Of a DNA stretch of 64,000 bases, positions 17,010-25,157 are shown piece by piece. This DNA comes from Chloroflexota bacterium. GTDB lineage: Bacteria; Chloroflexota; Anaerolineae; Anaerolineales; Anaerolineaceae. The translations under genes and the position numbers were made by a program. Where the stretch lies: NCBI GenBank assembly GCA_021372725.1, contig JAJFTV010000169.1, forward strand, positions 16,180 to 80,179. The letters run 5' to 3'. A model generated the notes under the pieces. The model was not told the DNA's origin and did no database searches. It was given only the letters and a program-made list of their open reading frames with translations. Each line of letters starts with the position of its first letter. Positions within the stretch are counted from its first letter, which is position 1.

Positions 17010-17806
17010 GACAGTCCAGCAGGATGCCACGCAGGTCACACCTTTTTACATGGGTTTTTGGTACGGCAGGCGGATTGCTGCTCATTTTCATCCTGCTTCC
17101 ATTGATCAGTGCGATCGTGGCTGCCACTCCACAAGCCCTCATCCAGACCCTTTCTGATCCGCAGGTATTGGACTCCATGCGATTGACCTTTGGAGCCGCG
17201 GCGGCAGCGACAGGCCTGGCTATTGTGGGTGGAGTCCCGCTGGCATACATGCTGGCCCGGCACCGGTTTCCAGGCAAACGCCTTGTGGAAGCCATTATCG
17301 ATTTACCCATCGTAGTGCCCCATACCGCGGCCGGGATTGCGCTGTTGATGGTTTTTGGCAGCCGGGGTGTTCTGGGACAGCCACTGGCCGCCCTCGGTAT
17401 CTTTTTTACCGACCGCCCGCTGGGGATCATTGTTGCCATGCTTTTTGTGAGCCTGCCATACCTGGTCAATATGAGCCGCGAGGCATTTGCCATGGTGGAC
17501 AGGGAACTGGAAATGACCGCCCTGGTGGAAGGGGCATCCGAATGGCAGGCCTTCTTTTTGGTGACTTTGCCATTGGCGTGGCGCGGCATAGTCAGCGGTG
17601 CATTAATGATGTGGGCGCGCGGAATCAGCGAATTTGGGGCGGTGGTCATCATTGCCTACAACCCAAAAATTGTTCCGGTGCTGATCTACGAACGTTTTGA
17701 AGGTTTTGGCTTGACTGTGGCGCTGCCTGTGGCGGCGCTGCTGATCCTGACAGCGTTTGTGGTTTTCTTTGTATTGCGGCTTGTTCTGCTGCCGGAAAAG
17801 GATTAG
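17006..17806 (+). CDS. wtpB: tungstate/molybdate-type ABC transporter permease
   Basis: A 266-residue inner-membrane permease with six predicted membrane segments. The cytoplasmic EAA-type loop that contacts the ATPase (A-L-V-E-G-A-S-E-W-Q-A-F, about 172-183, with the conserved Gly) is present. The R-H-R-F-P-G-K segment and P-I-V-V-P-H-T-A-A-G-I-A-L motif are typical of ModB/WtpB-like permeases. The ATG overlaps the wtpA stop by four bases, so translation is coupled. No matching ATPase gene follows: the next gene, on the opposite strand, is a VIT1-type transporter. The ATPase must be encoded elsewhere or shared with another transporter. Confidence 0.85.
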   Translation: MRQSSRMPRRSHLFTWVFGTAGGLLLIFILLPLISAIVAATPQALIQTLSDPQVLDSMRLTFGAAAAATGLAIVGGVPLAYMLARHRFPGKRLVEAIIDLPIVVPHTAAGIALLMVFGSRGVLGQPLAALGIFFTDRPLGIIVAMLFVSLPYLVNMSREAFAMVDRELEMTALVEGASEWQAFFLVTLPLAWRGIVSGALMMWARGISEFGAVVIIAYNPKIVPVLIYERFEGFGLTVALPVAALLILTAFVVFFVLRLVLLPEKD

Positions 17807-17820
17807 GTTTACCTGTCCGG

Positions 17821-18558
17821 TTAGGCTGTGGGCACCTTAAGCACTAATCCTACTGCGTACCCCACCAGGGCACTGACCGTGCCGATGACCGCCATCTCCA
17901 GGCCGCTGCGGCCTGGTTTCCCGACGGTGACCCGTGCTTTATAAGCTCCCACTGCAAACAGCACCAGCGCGGTGATGAGGACAGAAACCCACATGCTGGT
18001 TGCAACGGGCAGAAATGCAAACGGCGCCAGGGGGATGAGGGAACCAACGATGGCCGAAATTCCAACCACGAGAGCGGATTTCCAGGCCTGCCCGCGGTTT
18101 ACTGGAGCAAGCTGATGTTCTTCTGCCATCATGACCGTCACCCACACATCCGGGTTGGCCGTTATGGTATTGACAATTCGTTCCAGCAGTTCGCCCTCGA
18201 AGCCTTTTTCGGTATAGATCTGGCTTACCTCGGCACGCTCCAGCTTTGGAATTTGCTCGATGTGGCGCAGCTCGCGTTCTCTTTCGCTGTCGTAATAGTC
18301 GGCATCTGCCAATGTGGATGTATAGGCCACCGCTCCCATCGAAACCGACTCGGCAAAAGTAGCCGCCAGGCCGGCCACCATCACAATGCGGGGGTCATTG
18401 GTGGCAGCGGCGATACCCAGAATCACGCCCAACACATTCACCAACCCGTCCTGGCCACCCAGAATGACATCCGAAAGCCCGGAGGTGCTGCGGCGATGAG
18501 GATCGATTTGGGAATGCAGATATTGCTCTTTTTGGTGTTGATAATTAAGTTTTTTCAT
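17821..18558 (-). CDS. VIT1/CCC1 family iron/manganese transporter
   Basis: A 245-residue membrane protein of the VIT1/CCC1 family. The first membrane unit has G-G-Q-D-G-L-V-N-V-L-G-V-I-L-G, the family signature. A charged cytoplasmic segment rich in Glu and His (about 85-150) matches the metal-binding helices of plant VIT1. Three C-terminal membrane segments follow. Family members move Fe2+ or Mn2+ out of the cytosol. Start ATG 18558 is preferred over a longer frame to 18636, which reads into the intergenic gap. It lies 87 bases downstream of a GbsR-type regulator gene on the same strand and may be its target. Confidence 0.85.
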   Translation of the reverse strand: MKKLNYQHQKEQYLHSQIDPHRRSTSGLSDVILGGQDGLVNVLGVILGIAAATNDPRIVMVAGLAATFAESVSMGAVAYTSTLADADYYDSERERELRHIEQIPKLERAEVSQIYTEKGFEGELLERIVNTITANPDVWVTVMMAEEHQLAPVNRGQAWKSALVVGISAIVGSLIPLAPFAFLPVATSMWVSVLITALVLFAVGAYKARVTVGKPGRSGLEMAVIGTVSALVGYAVGLVLKVPTA

Positions 18559-18645
18559 TCGTCTTCTTTCATTTTTAATCAGGTATGATGGTTGGACAGG
18601 ATTGTGCGCTAACACGAATTCAGGTCGAGCCATCATGCAGAATTC

Positions 18646-19143
18646 TTATAACCGGTTTTCCTGACCCCGATCTCCACGCTCTTTCTCGAGGGTTTCGAGC
18701 AGGGCAGGCATTCGTTCCTCCAGCAGAGAGAACAAATCGTGAGCTTCCAGCAGACGCTTACGCAAATCGTCTGATTTGTCATCCATCAACACCAGACCGC
18801 GTTCTGTGATGTTGTGCAGCTCTGACATCAGACCCAGCCAGCGACGCATGTACAGGATCCAGCCACCCGGTTTGAAATGGTAGTAATCCTGGCGGGGGAG
18901 GGGCGAAGCGACCCGCTCGATCAACCCGTTATCCACCAACAGGCGGGCCATCACACTGATCGAGCTTTTGCTGGCCTTAAGAGCTTCGGTGATGTCGGTC
19001 ACGGATTGGGCTTCCGGGTCAGCGATCAGCAGGTACCCGATCATCCGGCCTGCCATACGCGGTATACCCATTTGTTCGAAAAACAGGCCAATGTCTTCGA
19101 TGAAGTGCTTCTCTTCAATCTGATGCTGTATGTTGTTGTCCAT
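18646..19143 (-). CDS. GbsR/MarR-type transcriptional regulator
   Basis: A 165-residue regulator with a winged helix-turn-helix. The recognisable stretch is G-I-P-R-M-A-G-R-M-I-G-Y-L-L (about 24-37), typical of the GbsR branch, then T-D-I-T-E-A-L-K-A-S-K-S-S-I-S as the DNA-reading helix pair. A C-terminal helical part serves dimerisation. Start ATG 19143 is preferred, with GGAG 11 bases upstream; a longer form to 19188 is possible but less likely. GbsR itself controls choline and glycine-betaine uptake, but many relatives control efflux or metal genes. Here the next gene is a VIT1-type transporter, the most likely target. Confidence 0.85.
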   Translation of the reverse strand: MDNNIQHQIEEKHFIEDIGLFFEQMGIPRMAGRMIGYLLIADPEAQSVTDITEALKASKSSISVMARLLVDNGLIERVASPLPRQDYYHFKPGGWILYMRRWLGLMSELHNITERGLVLMDDKSDDLRKRLLEAHDLFSLLEERMPALLETLEKERGDRGQENRL

Positions 19144-19247
19144 GGAATACTTGTCTCCGTAAAAAATTAACTTGGTAAGTATACTCAATTATGTATGTTT
19201 TGTAAATACCGAAAGAACATAATTATCAATATGATATTTGACATGAT

Positions 19248-20120
19248 TTATGATTGTTTTCTACAGTGGATCTTTTGTAATTTCCGCTGTTGGCGGCGAA
19301 GGCGCTCCTCACTGCCTGCGATCTTCCAGGCGGCCTGAGGACTGCCAACCTTTTTGAAGACCTCGAACAGGCTCAACCAATTCTCGAAATGGAGAGTTGT
19401 GGGAGTGGCTTCCAGGTCGATGTTCAGGACCCGATGGATTTGCTTAAGCTGTTGATAAGAGAAAATGGTCTTAAAAGTATCGTATAGTGTTGAATGCCAG
19501 GCCGTATAACCATACACAACAAAGTCACGAAAATACTGCCGGTCAGACCGGTCTATCAATGGCGGACTTCGTTTGCAGATTCGTAGCAGGGCGGTATCCA
19601 CGTGTGGTTGAGGTGTGAAATCGCTGCGTTGGAATTGGTACATCACTTCCGGCTTGAACCATGGTTGCAGAAGAACAGAACGCAATGACTCATACGGTTT
19701 CCCCAGATACATTTCGGCAGCTTCCTTCTGCATTACCAGGTATGCATCCTCAGGCGGGTTAGTGGTAGTCGTCAGCCGGGCCACAATGGCCGAGGTAATG
19801 TTGAACGGGATATTGGAGAAAACCTTGTAGGGTTCGCGTGGCAGCGGGTGGCTCAGAAAATCACCTGTGTGGATGGTCAGATTGGATTGGTGCACAAATT
19901 TCTGCCGGAGTGCGGAAGAAAGAGCTGCGTCTTTTTCAATTGCTACCACCTGTTTACAGCGGTTGGCAAGCTGGATTGTGATGATTCCTTTACCTGGGCC
20001 GATTTCATAGACTACATCCTCCGCGTGAATCGAAGAACGATTGATCAAAGAGGCAACCAGACGAGGGTCTTTTAAAAAGTTTTGTGAAACACACAGATTG
20101 GGATGATAATGAGCAGACAT
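19248..20120 (-). CDS. Erm-like 23S rRNA adenine N6-methyltransferase
   Basis: A 290-residue rRNA methyltransferase of the KsgA/Erm family. SAM motif I is Y-E-I-G-P-G-K-G (38-45), the acidic motif is G-D-F at 86-88, and the catalytic motif is N-I-P-F-N-I-T (103-109), which matches Erm enzymes rather than KsgA (N-L-P-Y). Erm enzymes methylate A2058 of 23S rRNA and give macrolide-lincosamide-streptogramin B resistance. The C-terminal ~40 residues are strongly basic. Start ATG 20120 has AAGGAA 6 bases upstream. The long leader carries a promoter, a candidate leader peptide, a strong hairpin and a T-rich hairpin, as expected for antibiotic-inducible attenuation. Resistance itself is inferred. Confidence 0.85.
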   Translation of the reverse strand: MSAHYHPNLCVSQNFLKDPRLVASLINRSSIHAEDVVYEIGPGKGIITIQLANRCKQVVAIEKDAALSSALRQKFVHQSNLTIHTGDFLSHPLPREPYKVFSNIPFNITSAIVARLTTTTNPPEDAYLVMQKEAAEMYLGKPYESLRSVLLQPWFKPEVMYQFQRSDFTPQPHVDTALLRICKRSPPLIDRSDRQYFRDFVVYGYTAWHSTLYDTFKTIFSYQQLKQIHRVLNIDLEATPTTLHFENWLSLFEVFKKVGSPQAAWKIAGSEERLRRQQRKLQKIHCRKQS

Positions 20121-20154
20121 ACAGTTCCTTTCAAGATGGATGGGGAGAGGGAAA

Positions 20155-20185
20155 CAAAAAAGCCGCAAATGGCCGACAAGGCTTA
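20155..20185 (-). promoter_or_regulatory. candidate transcription attenuator before the Erm-like gene
   Basis: Read leftward, AAGCC pairs with GGCTT across a 15-base loop and is followed at once by a run of six Ts, 40 bases before the gene start. A nested GCC/GGC pairing is also possible. The stem is short, so it is a modest terminator that could compete with other folds of the leader. Confidence 0.45.
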
Positions 20186-20249
20186 TGCGACTTTAGCGAA
20201 ACCCATCTGGAAAAGAATGTATGTTAATCAGGCAGAGAACACAAAGACC

Positions 20250-20272
20250 CGGCGTTGTCAAATACAACGCCG
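20250..20272. other. perfect hairpin in the Erm-like leader
   Basis: CGGCGTTGT (20250-20258) and ACAACGCCG (20264-20272) form a 9-bp perfect stem with a 5-base loop. It lies between the candidate leader peptide and the T-rich hairpin. It lacks a T run, so it is more likely part of a switching leader structure than a terminator. Confidence 0.6.
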
Positions 20273-20312
20273 ATCACCGGTGTCCAAGGAGAAAATCCCC
20301 GATGGATTTCGC

Positions 20313-20345
20313 CTATATCTGCCGAATGCAAATCATACCGCTCAT
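20313..20345 (-). CDS. candidate leader peptide upstream of the Erm-like gene
   Basis: A ten-codon frame, ATG to TAG, encoding MSGMICIRQI, with an AGG six bases before the ATG and a second in-frame ATG three codons on. Inducible erm genes are typically controlled by ribosome stalling on short leader peptides containing hydrophobic I/V/F motifs. The I-C-I-R-Q-I end is suggestive but does not match a studied stalling motif. Evidence is positional only. Confidence 0.35.
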   Translation of the reverse strand: MSGMICIRQI

Positions 20346-20374
20346 GGTAACCTGGATAGAGAGTCTGAATAGCA

Positions 20375-20403
20375 AGATTATTTTAGCATGAAATGATCTT
20401 CAA
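20375..20403 (-). promoter_or_regulatory. candidate promoter of the Erm-like gene
   Basis: Read leftward: TTGAAG (20403-20398), a 17-base spacer and TAATCT (20380-20375). It would start transcription about 25 bases before the candidate leader peptide. It is a moderate match to sigma-70 consensus. Confidence 0.5.
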
Positions 20404-20439
20404 AAGTTTGTATCGGAGATGTGAGTGGAAATTTTTGAT

Positions 20440-20489
20440 AAAAACAACCGAAGCTATGTGGATTTTCAAATTCACATAGCTTCGGTTGT
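20440..20489 (-). terminator. rho-independent terminator of the DUF917/ABC transporter operon
   Basis: A perfect 17-bp inverted repeat (20444-20460 with 20473-20489) around a 12-base loop. Read leftward it runs directly into TTTT. It lies about 110 bases beyond the stop of the DUF917 gene, the last gene of the leftward operon, and insulates the Erm-like gene from it. Confidence 0.88.
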
Positions 20490-20597
20490 ATCATGTTAGG
20501 AAAAACAATAGAGAAAGAAAGACCTGTTTCTTATTGAACGTAACTTAGGGAACAAAGGGGTTATGCAATGAACACTCAAACGTTATTACTCACAAAC

Positions 20598-21737
20598 CTA
20601 TTTTAAAATACGGAGTACACTTTCCTCGATCGGAACATAGTCTTTATCAACATTAAAATGCCGTGGTTCAAGAGTAGCTAGTAACGGCATTTCACGGAGT
20701 TCCGCTTTGCAAGCACGGCCGAGGATTGTAAGCACATCACCGATGATAATGTCCTCATTACGGCGGCTTTCATTGAGGTTTTCGTCTACATTCATGATCA
20801 AATCAGGGCTGGAAACGACTAGTTCACCATCATAATAGAACAGATGATTCTCATTCTTGAACACAACTTCTCCACGATGGCCAGCAAACTCGCCAATCCC
20901 ATCCATAATGTGGCTGCCCCAATAATATCCTTCACGATCCTCCCATAGTTTTTCTATGACACGGCCGCGAAAGAGCTTGTACGCGCCAAACTTCTCACAT
21001 ATAGCGTCTGCAATGGGTAGACCTGCTTTCTTTTCCGCACGGATAAGACGGCCACAAGCAAGCGCTTCGTCCATCGTATTGGGTAAGTATTTCCCGGGCA
21101 GTTCTTCTACAGGAATCATTAGGCCGCAAATACCTGTTGAGCCGAAACTGGCATCGGATATAAATTTTCCAATTCGCTCTGATACTGCCATATTAATTGT
21201 TTCATCTACAACGCAACGATTACCCCACTTGTCAACGCAGGTGTAAGGTGTGATGGAGACCCCCTTACTAACCGCGATTCCCTGGATAATTTCAGGTACC
21301 GCCCGACCAGCAAAGTCACCGTTTAAAGCATTAATACCAAGAGATGCTGCAGTAGCAACAGGAACAGGCATATTGCTGCCGCCGATCTCAAGCGGGACCA
21401 AAGCAGATATCTTTTTACCAGTATATTTTTCGAGAAATTTCACCGAGAGGGGAAGGTTCCTGGGATGTAGCCATTCATTCATCCCCAGCTCCTTCATTTG
21501 GGCTAATTTTTCTTCGGATAATGGAGCGCATGAACCCATAAAGAATGCACATACAGCAAAAGTTCTTTCTGGAAGATCCTTCGCTTCAACCCAAGAAAGT
21601 TCATTGCCGCAATTGAACTGTTCTTCCAGGGCTTTTAGACCTTCGGCAGGATTTCCTCCCCCCCCTACGCCAAATAACAAGCATCCTTGGACAAAATCAA
21701 CCAGATCGTCATGAGATTTTAATGTGGTTTTTGCCAT
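20598..21737 (-). CDS. DUF917 family protein (thiohydantoin desulfurase-like)
   Basis: A 379-residue protein of the DUF917 family, related in part to S-methyl-thiohydantoin desulfurase and often encoded beside hydantoinase genes. The N-terminal glycine-rich motif L-F-G-V-G-G-G-G-N-P (about 22-31) and the later G-S-C-A-P-L and G-G-S-N-M-P-V segments are typical. Members are thought to act on hydantoin or amino-acid derivatives, but few have been studied. It is the last gene of a leftward operon with a complete branched-chain-type ABC transporter and an Asp/Glu/hydantoin racemase, which supports a role in using an imported amide or amino-acid derivative. Confidence 0.8.
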   Translation of the reverse strand: MAKTTLKSHDDLVDFVQGCLLFGVGGGGNPAEGLKALEEQFNCGNELSWVEAKDLPERTFAVCAFFMGSCAPLSEEKLAQMKELGMNEWLHPRNLPLSVKFLEKYTGKKISALVPLEIGGSNMPVPVATAASLGINALNGDFAGRAVPEIIQGIAVSKGVSITPYTCVDKWGNRCVVDETINMAVSERIGKFISDASFGSTGICGLMIPVEELPGKYLPNTMDEALACGRLIRAEKKAGLPIADAICEKFGAYKLFRGRVIEKLWEDREGYYWGSHIMDGIGEFAGHRGEVVFKNENHLFYYDGELVVSSPDLIMNVDENLNESRRNEDIIIGDVLTILGRACKAELREMPLLATLEPRHFNVDKDYVPIEESVLRILK

Positions 21738-21764
21738 TTCCCTTTTTCCTCTTTCTGTTTTAAG

Positions 21765-22493
21765 TTAGTTTGATTTCTTTCGTGCACCGAGATAAGCTTC
21801 CTTTATCTTTGGGTCGGAGAGTAGCTCTTTGCCAGTGCCCTGGCCGACGATTCGTCCTGTTTGTAATACATACGCGCGGTGAGACAGACTTAGTGCTTGA
21901 TTTGCATTCTGTTCAACGAGCAAGATCGTCACGCCGGATTCATTAATCTGCTTAAATTTTATAAAGATCTCAGTAACGAGCTTTGGCGCCAGTCCAAGTG
22001 ACGGTTCATCCATCATAAGCAACTTTGGCCGGGACATCATTGCACGCCCTATGGCGAGCATTTGTTGTTCTCCTCCGGATAATGTCGCGGCCAATTGTTT
22101 TCTACGTTCTTTCAATCGTGGAAAAAGCTCGAAGACTGAATCAAGATCATTTTTAAAGGTCTCCCTATCATTGGTCAGGTATGCGCCCATAATCAGGTTT
22201 TCTTCAGTTGTAAGGTTTCCAAATATGCGCCGCCCTTCTGGAGAAAGCGCAATCCCGAGTTTTACACGGTTGTGTACTGGCGTGGTTAATTTCTTTCCAA
22301 GATACGTGATATCGCCTGATATATTTGGCAACCTGACACCGGAGATAGCCTTAAGTAGTGTACTTTTCCCTGCTCCATTCGCACCAATGATAGATATAAT
22401 CTCGCCTTCCTTGACGTAGATATTAATATTATCCAACGCCTGAATTTTTCCATAGAATACGGATAGATCTTTAATAGTCAATAGCATTTTCAT
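21765..22493 (-). CDS. livF: branched-chain amino acid-type ABC transporter ATPase, LivF-like
   Basis: A 242-residue ABC ATPase. Walker A is G-A-N-G-A-G-K-S-T (about 37-45), the signature L-S-G-G-E-Q-Q about 139-145, and Walker B L-L-M-M-D-E-P-S-L-G-L about 158-168. The short length and L-S-P-E-G-R-R-I-F motif are typical of LivF. Its start overlaps the end of the LivG gene by 23 bases. It powers uptake together with the LivG-, LivM- and LivH-like proteins. The substrate is more likely an amino-acid or hydantoin-like compound than leucine, given the DUF917 and racemase genes in the operon. Confidence 0.92.
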   Translation of the reverse strand: MKMLLTIKDLSVFYGKIQALDNINIYVKEGEIISIIGANGAGKSTLLKAISGVRLPNISGDITYLGKKLTTPVHNRVKLGIALSPEGRRIFGNLTTEENLIMGAYLTNDRETFKNDLDSVFELFPRLKERRKQLAATLSGGEQQMLAIGRAMMSRPKLLMMDEPSLGLAPKLVTEIFIKFKQINESGVTILLVEQNANQALSLSHRAYVLQTGRIVGQGTGKELLSDPKIKEAYLGARKKSN

Positions 22494-23253
22494 CTACCTC
22501 ACCGAGATAAGCAGAGATAACCTCCCGATTATTTTGTACTTCTTCAGGTGATCCCTGTGCTATCTCTTTTCCAAAATTCAATACGATGATATGGTCACAG
22601 ATGCCCATCACAACTTCCATGTGATGTTCGATGAGTAATATTGTTACATCAAATTTGTGCAAGATATCCTGTATAAAGTCCATCAGTGTAATGGATTCAT
22701 CAGGGTTCATACCGGCGGCTGGTTCGTCCAAAAGTAATAGCTTAGGGTTAAGAGCCAGTGCACGAGCAATCTCCAGGCGTCGCTGATGGCCATAGGGCAA
22801 ATTTTCAGCAGTGGTATAGATATATTTCTCCAACCCTACTAGTTGTAGCAAGTCTCTAGATGATTTTTTGAGATGCTCTTCAGATTCCTTAAATTTATTT
22901 GTGCGGAATGCTGCGTCCCAAAGACTATAATTTGTCTCGTATTGTCGCGCGATAATAATGTTATCCAAAGCTGTTAACTTGCGAAACAGCCGAAGGTTTT
23001 GAAAAGTACGCGCAACTCCCTTCTGAACTATTTCATGACAAGAATGGCCGACAACTGAGTTGCCTTCTAATTCGATCGTGCCTTTAGTTGGTTGATATAT
23101 ACCGGTGATTAAATTGTAAACCGTTGTCTTACCTGCACCGTTTGGCCCAATAAGTCCATAGATCTTTCCTTGTGGGATAGAAAAGGTAACATTTGAAACT
23201 GCAGTCAGACCACCAAATTGTTTGGTAAGCCCATCAATCTTTAATACTTCCAT
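22471..23253 (-). CDS. livG: branched-chain amino acid-type ABC transporter ATPase, LivG-like
   Basis: A 260-residue ABC ATPase. Walker A is G-P-N-G-A-G-K-T-T (about 37-45), the signature is the LivG-type L-P-Y-G-H-Q-R-R-L-E-I-A-R-A, and Walker B is L-L-L-D-E-P-A-A-G-M-N-P. The insertion before the signature and the N-P-D-E after Walker B separate LivG from LivF. It overlaps livF by 23 bases and livM by 20 bases, so the three genes are translationally coupled. Confidence 0.92.
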   Translation of the reverse strand: MEVLKIDGLTKQFGGLTAVSNVTFSIPQGKIYGLIGPNGAGKTTVYNLITGIYQPTKGTIELEGNSVVGHSCHEIVQKGVARTFQNLRLFRKLTALDNIIIARQYETNYSLWDAAFRTNKFKESEEHLKKSSRDLLQLVGLEKYIYTTAENLPYGHQRRLEIARALALNPKLLLLDEPAAGMNPDESITLMDFIQDILHKFDVTILLIEHHMEVVMGICDHIIVLNFGKEIAQGSPEEVQNNREVISAYLGEVDENAIDY

Positions 23254-24139
23254 TAAGCTTTTTGCCTTTCTTAATGTTTGTTATTAGCATTTTTAGCCTG
23301 AACATCAAATGATTTAGGCTTCTCAAGGAGATTTCTTTACCACCCATTAATCCTTGTGGGCGAAGGACAATGGTTGCAACTAATAAAAATCCATATATAA
23401 CAAGTCGCCATTCGTAGAGTGGCCGAAGGAGCTCTGGGAGAGCTGTTAATATGATCGTCGCGATGACGGAACCACTGATGCTACCCAGTCCTCCAAATAC
23501 TACTGCTGCAGCAAGCTCGGTGGATTTATCCATATTAAACATAATTGGTTGAATGTAGCCTATATAGTGTGCAAATAACCCACCAGCAAGACCGCCCATT
23601 GCTGCTGAGATTGTTAGTGAAATCTTCTTCATCCAGAAGGTATCGATACCGCAACATTCAGCTGCAAGATTATCCTCCCGGATAGCCATAAAATTTCGGC
23701 CATAACGTGAGTTTATAATGTTTCGGATGAATAATATGGCGGCGACCGCAATGGAGACGGCAATAGGCAGAGATGTTTTCGTATCGATCCCTAACATACC
23801 GCGAGCACCACCGGTTAGATTAATAAGGTTTTCCAAGATGAGCTTCGTTGCTTCGCCTACGCCAAGCATGACAATAGCAAAATAATCGCCAACGAGCTTC
23901 AATGTGGGAATACCAATTAAATATCCGATGATAGCTGCCACACCCGTTGCAAATATTAAAGCCAATCCAAAAGGAAAACCGAGTTTGACTGTAAGAAGTG
24001 CAGCGGTGTAGGCGCCAAGCGCCATGAATGCTGCATGGCCAAAGCTAAAAATACCAGTAAACCCTGTCAAAAGCGAGAGGCCAAGGACAGCAATGATATT
24101 GCAGCAGATCAAAATGATTACACCAATGTAATATTGCAT
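23234..24139 (-). CDS. livM: branched-chain amino acid-type ABC transporter permease, LivM-like
   Basis: A 301-residue permease with about eight to nine membrane segments. The G-L-S-L-L-T-G-F-T-G-I-F-S-F-G-H-A-A-F motif near the N-terminus and R-E-D-N-L-A-A-E-C-C-G-I-D in the cytoplasmic loop are LivM signatures. It pairs with the LivH-like protein to form the membrane channel. The 5' end is 10 bases from livH, and the 3' end overlaps livG. Confidence 0.92.
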   Translation of the reverse strand: MQYYIGVIILICCNIIAVLGLSLLTGFTGIFSFGHAAFMALGAYTAALLTVKLGFPFGLALIFATGVAAIIGYLIGIPTLKLVGDYFAIVMLGVGEATKLILENLINLTGGARGMLGIDTKTSLPIAVSIAVAAILFIRNIINSRYGRNFMAIREDNLAAECCGIDTFWMKKISLTISAAMGGLAGGLFAHYIGYIQPIMFNMDKSTELAAAVVFGGLGSISGSVIATIILTALPELLRPLYEWRLVIYGFLLVATIVLRPQGLMGGKEISLRSLNHLMFRLKMLITNIKKGKKLNGSIKD

Positions 24140-24149
24140 GGTTTACTCC

Positions 24150-25031
24150 TTAAACCTTATCTTCACGCTTCACGCCTAATAAGCCGCATGGTCTAAAAAG
24201 AAGTATGACGATAAGAAGAAGATAGACGAAAATATCGCGTGCGCTTGAAGAGATATATCCTGCAATTAACATCTCGAAGATTCCAAGTAGGATCGATCCG
24301 ATCACTGCCCCTGGTAAACTGCCTAAACCACCGAACACAGCCGCTATGTAGGCCTTGTTAGTAATTGTCGATCCGAGTGTTGGATACACGGTGTATTTCA
24401 TTCCAAGAAAGAATCCTGCGAGACCAGCAAGAGAACCAGCAATAAAGAACACTATGGTGATTAAAAGATTTGTGTTGACGCCCATTAACCCTATGGCGTC
24501 CAGATCGTTCGCTGCTGCTCTAATAGCAATGCCCAGTTTCGTTTTGTTGATTATTATGACCAGTATGATCAACACGATTATTGCAGTCACCGCTGCAACT
24601 AAATCCATCGTGCTGATACTGATACCGCCCAACTCGATTGTAGTTATCTTGAATATCTGAGGATAGGACCGAAATCGTGGGCCTATGGTAGCGATAATTA
24701 AATTATCTATGAAGATAGACATACCCATTGATGCAATAATGAAATATAATGTCGGGCTTCCACGATCACGGATCGATTTATACGCCAGTTTATCGGCTAT
24801 TGTGGCGATTAACATGCCGCCGATCATAGCGCCAGGAATCGCGATATACAAAGGAAGATTTGCAGAAAGAAGAAGGAAGAAACCCGTATAAGCTCCTACA
24901 GTAATAAAGGAACCATGTGCGAAGTTTGAAAAGGAAAGGATGCTATAGATCATGGAATAACCTATAGAGATTAATGCATATACAGAGCCCATGGAAAGAC
25001 CATTGACTAGCTGTTGAAATATTGGGTTCAA
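24150..25031 (-). CDS. livH: branched-chain amino acid-type ABC transporter permease, LivH-like
   Basis: A 293-residue permease with about eight membrane segments. The N-terminal N-G-L-S-M-G-S-V-Y-A-L-I-S-I-G-Y-S-M-I and the loop I-R-A-A-A-N-D-L-D-A are LivH hallmarks. It forms the channel with the LivM-like protein. It follows the binding-protein gene after a 126-base gap holding a 10-bp inverted repeat, which may reduce read-through so that binding protein is made in excess. Confidence 0.92.
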   Translation of the reverse strand: MNPIFQQLVNGLSMGSVYALISIGYSMIYSILSFSNFAHGSFITVGAYTGFFLLLSANLPLYIAIPGAMIGGMLIATIADKLAYKSIRDRGSPTLYFIIASMGMSIFIDNLIIATIGPRFRSYPQIFKITTIELGGISISTMDLVAAVTAIIVLIILVIIINKTKLGIAIRAAANDLDAIGLMGVNTNLLITIVFFIAGSLAGLAGFFLGMKYTVYPTLGSTITNKAYIAAVFGGLGSLPGAVIGSILLGIFEMLIAGYISSSARDIFVYLLLIVILLFRPCGLLGVKREDKV

Positions 25032-25092
25032 ATTATTTCACCTCAGTAAGAGCAAAATACGAAGATGCAAACAAGAGAATTACTTGTTTGTT

Positions 25093-25129
25093 GCAATAGG
25101 CTACCAGATTGAAACCAGCAGCCTATTGC
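25093..25129. other. inverted repeat between binding-protein and permease genes
   Basis: GCAATAGGCT (25093-25102) and AGCCTATTGC (25120-25129) form a perfect 10-bp stem with a 17-base loop, with no T run. Hairpins here are common in transporter operons, where they lower downstream expression or protect the 3' end of the binding-protein message. Confidence 0.5.
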
Positions 25130-25157
25130 TTGTACAGATTGAATTTCTTGAATCAAA

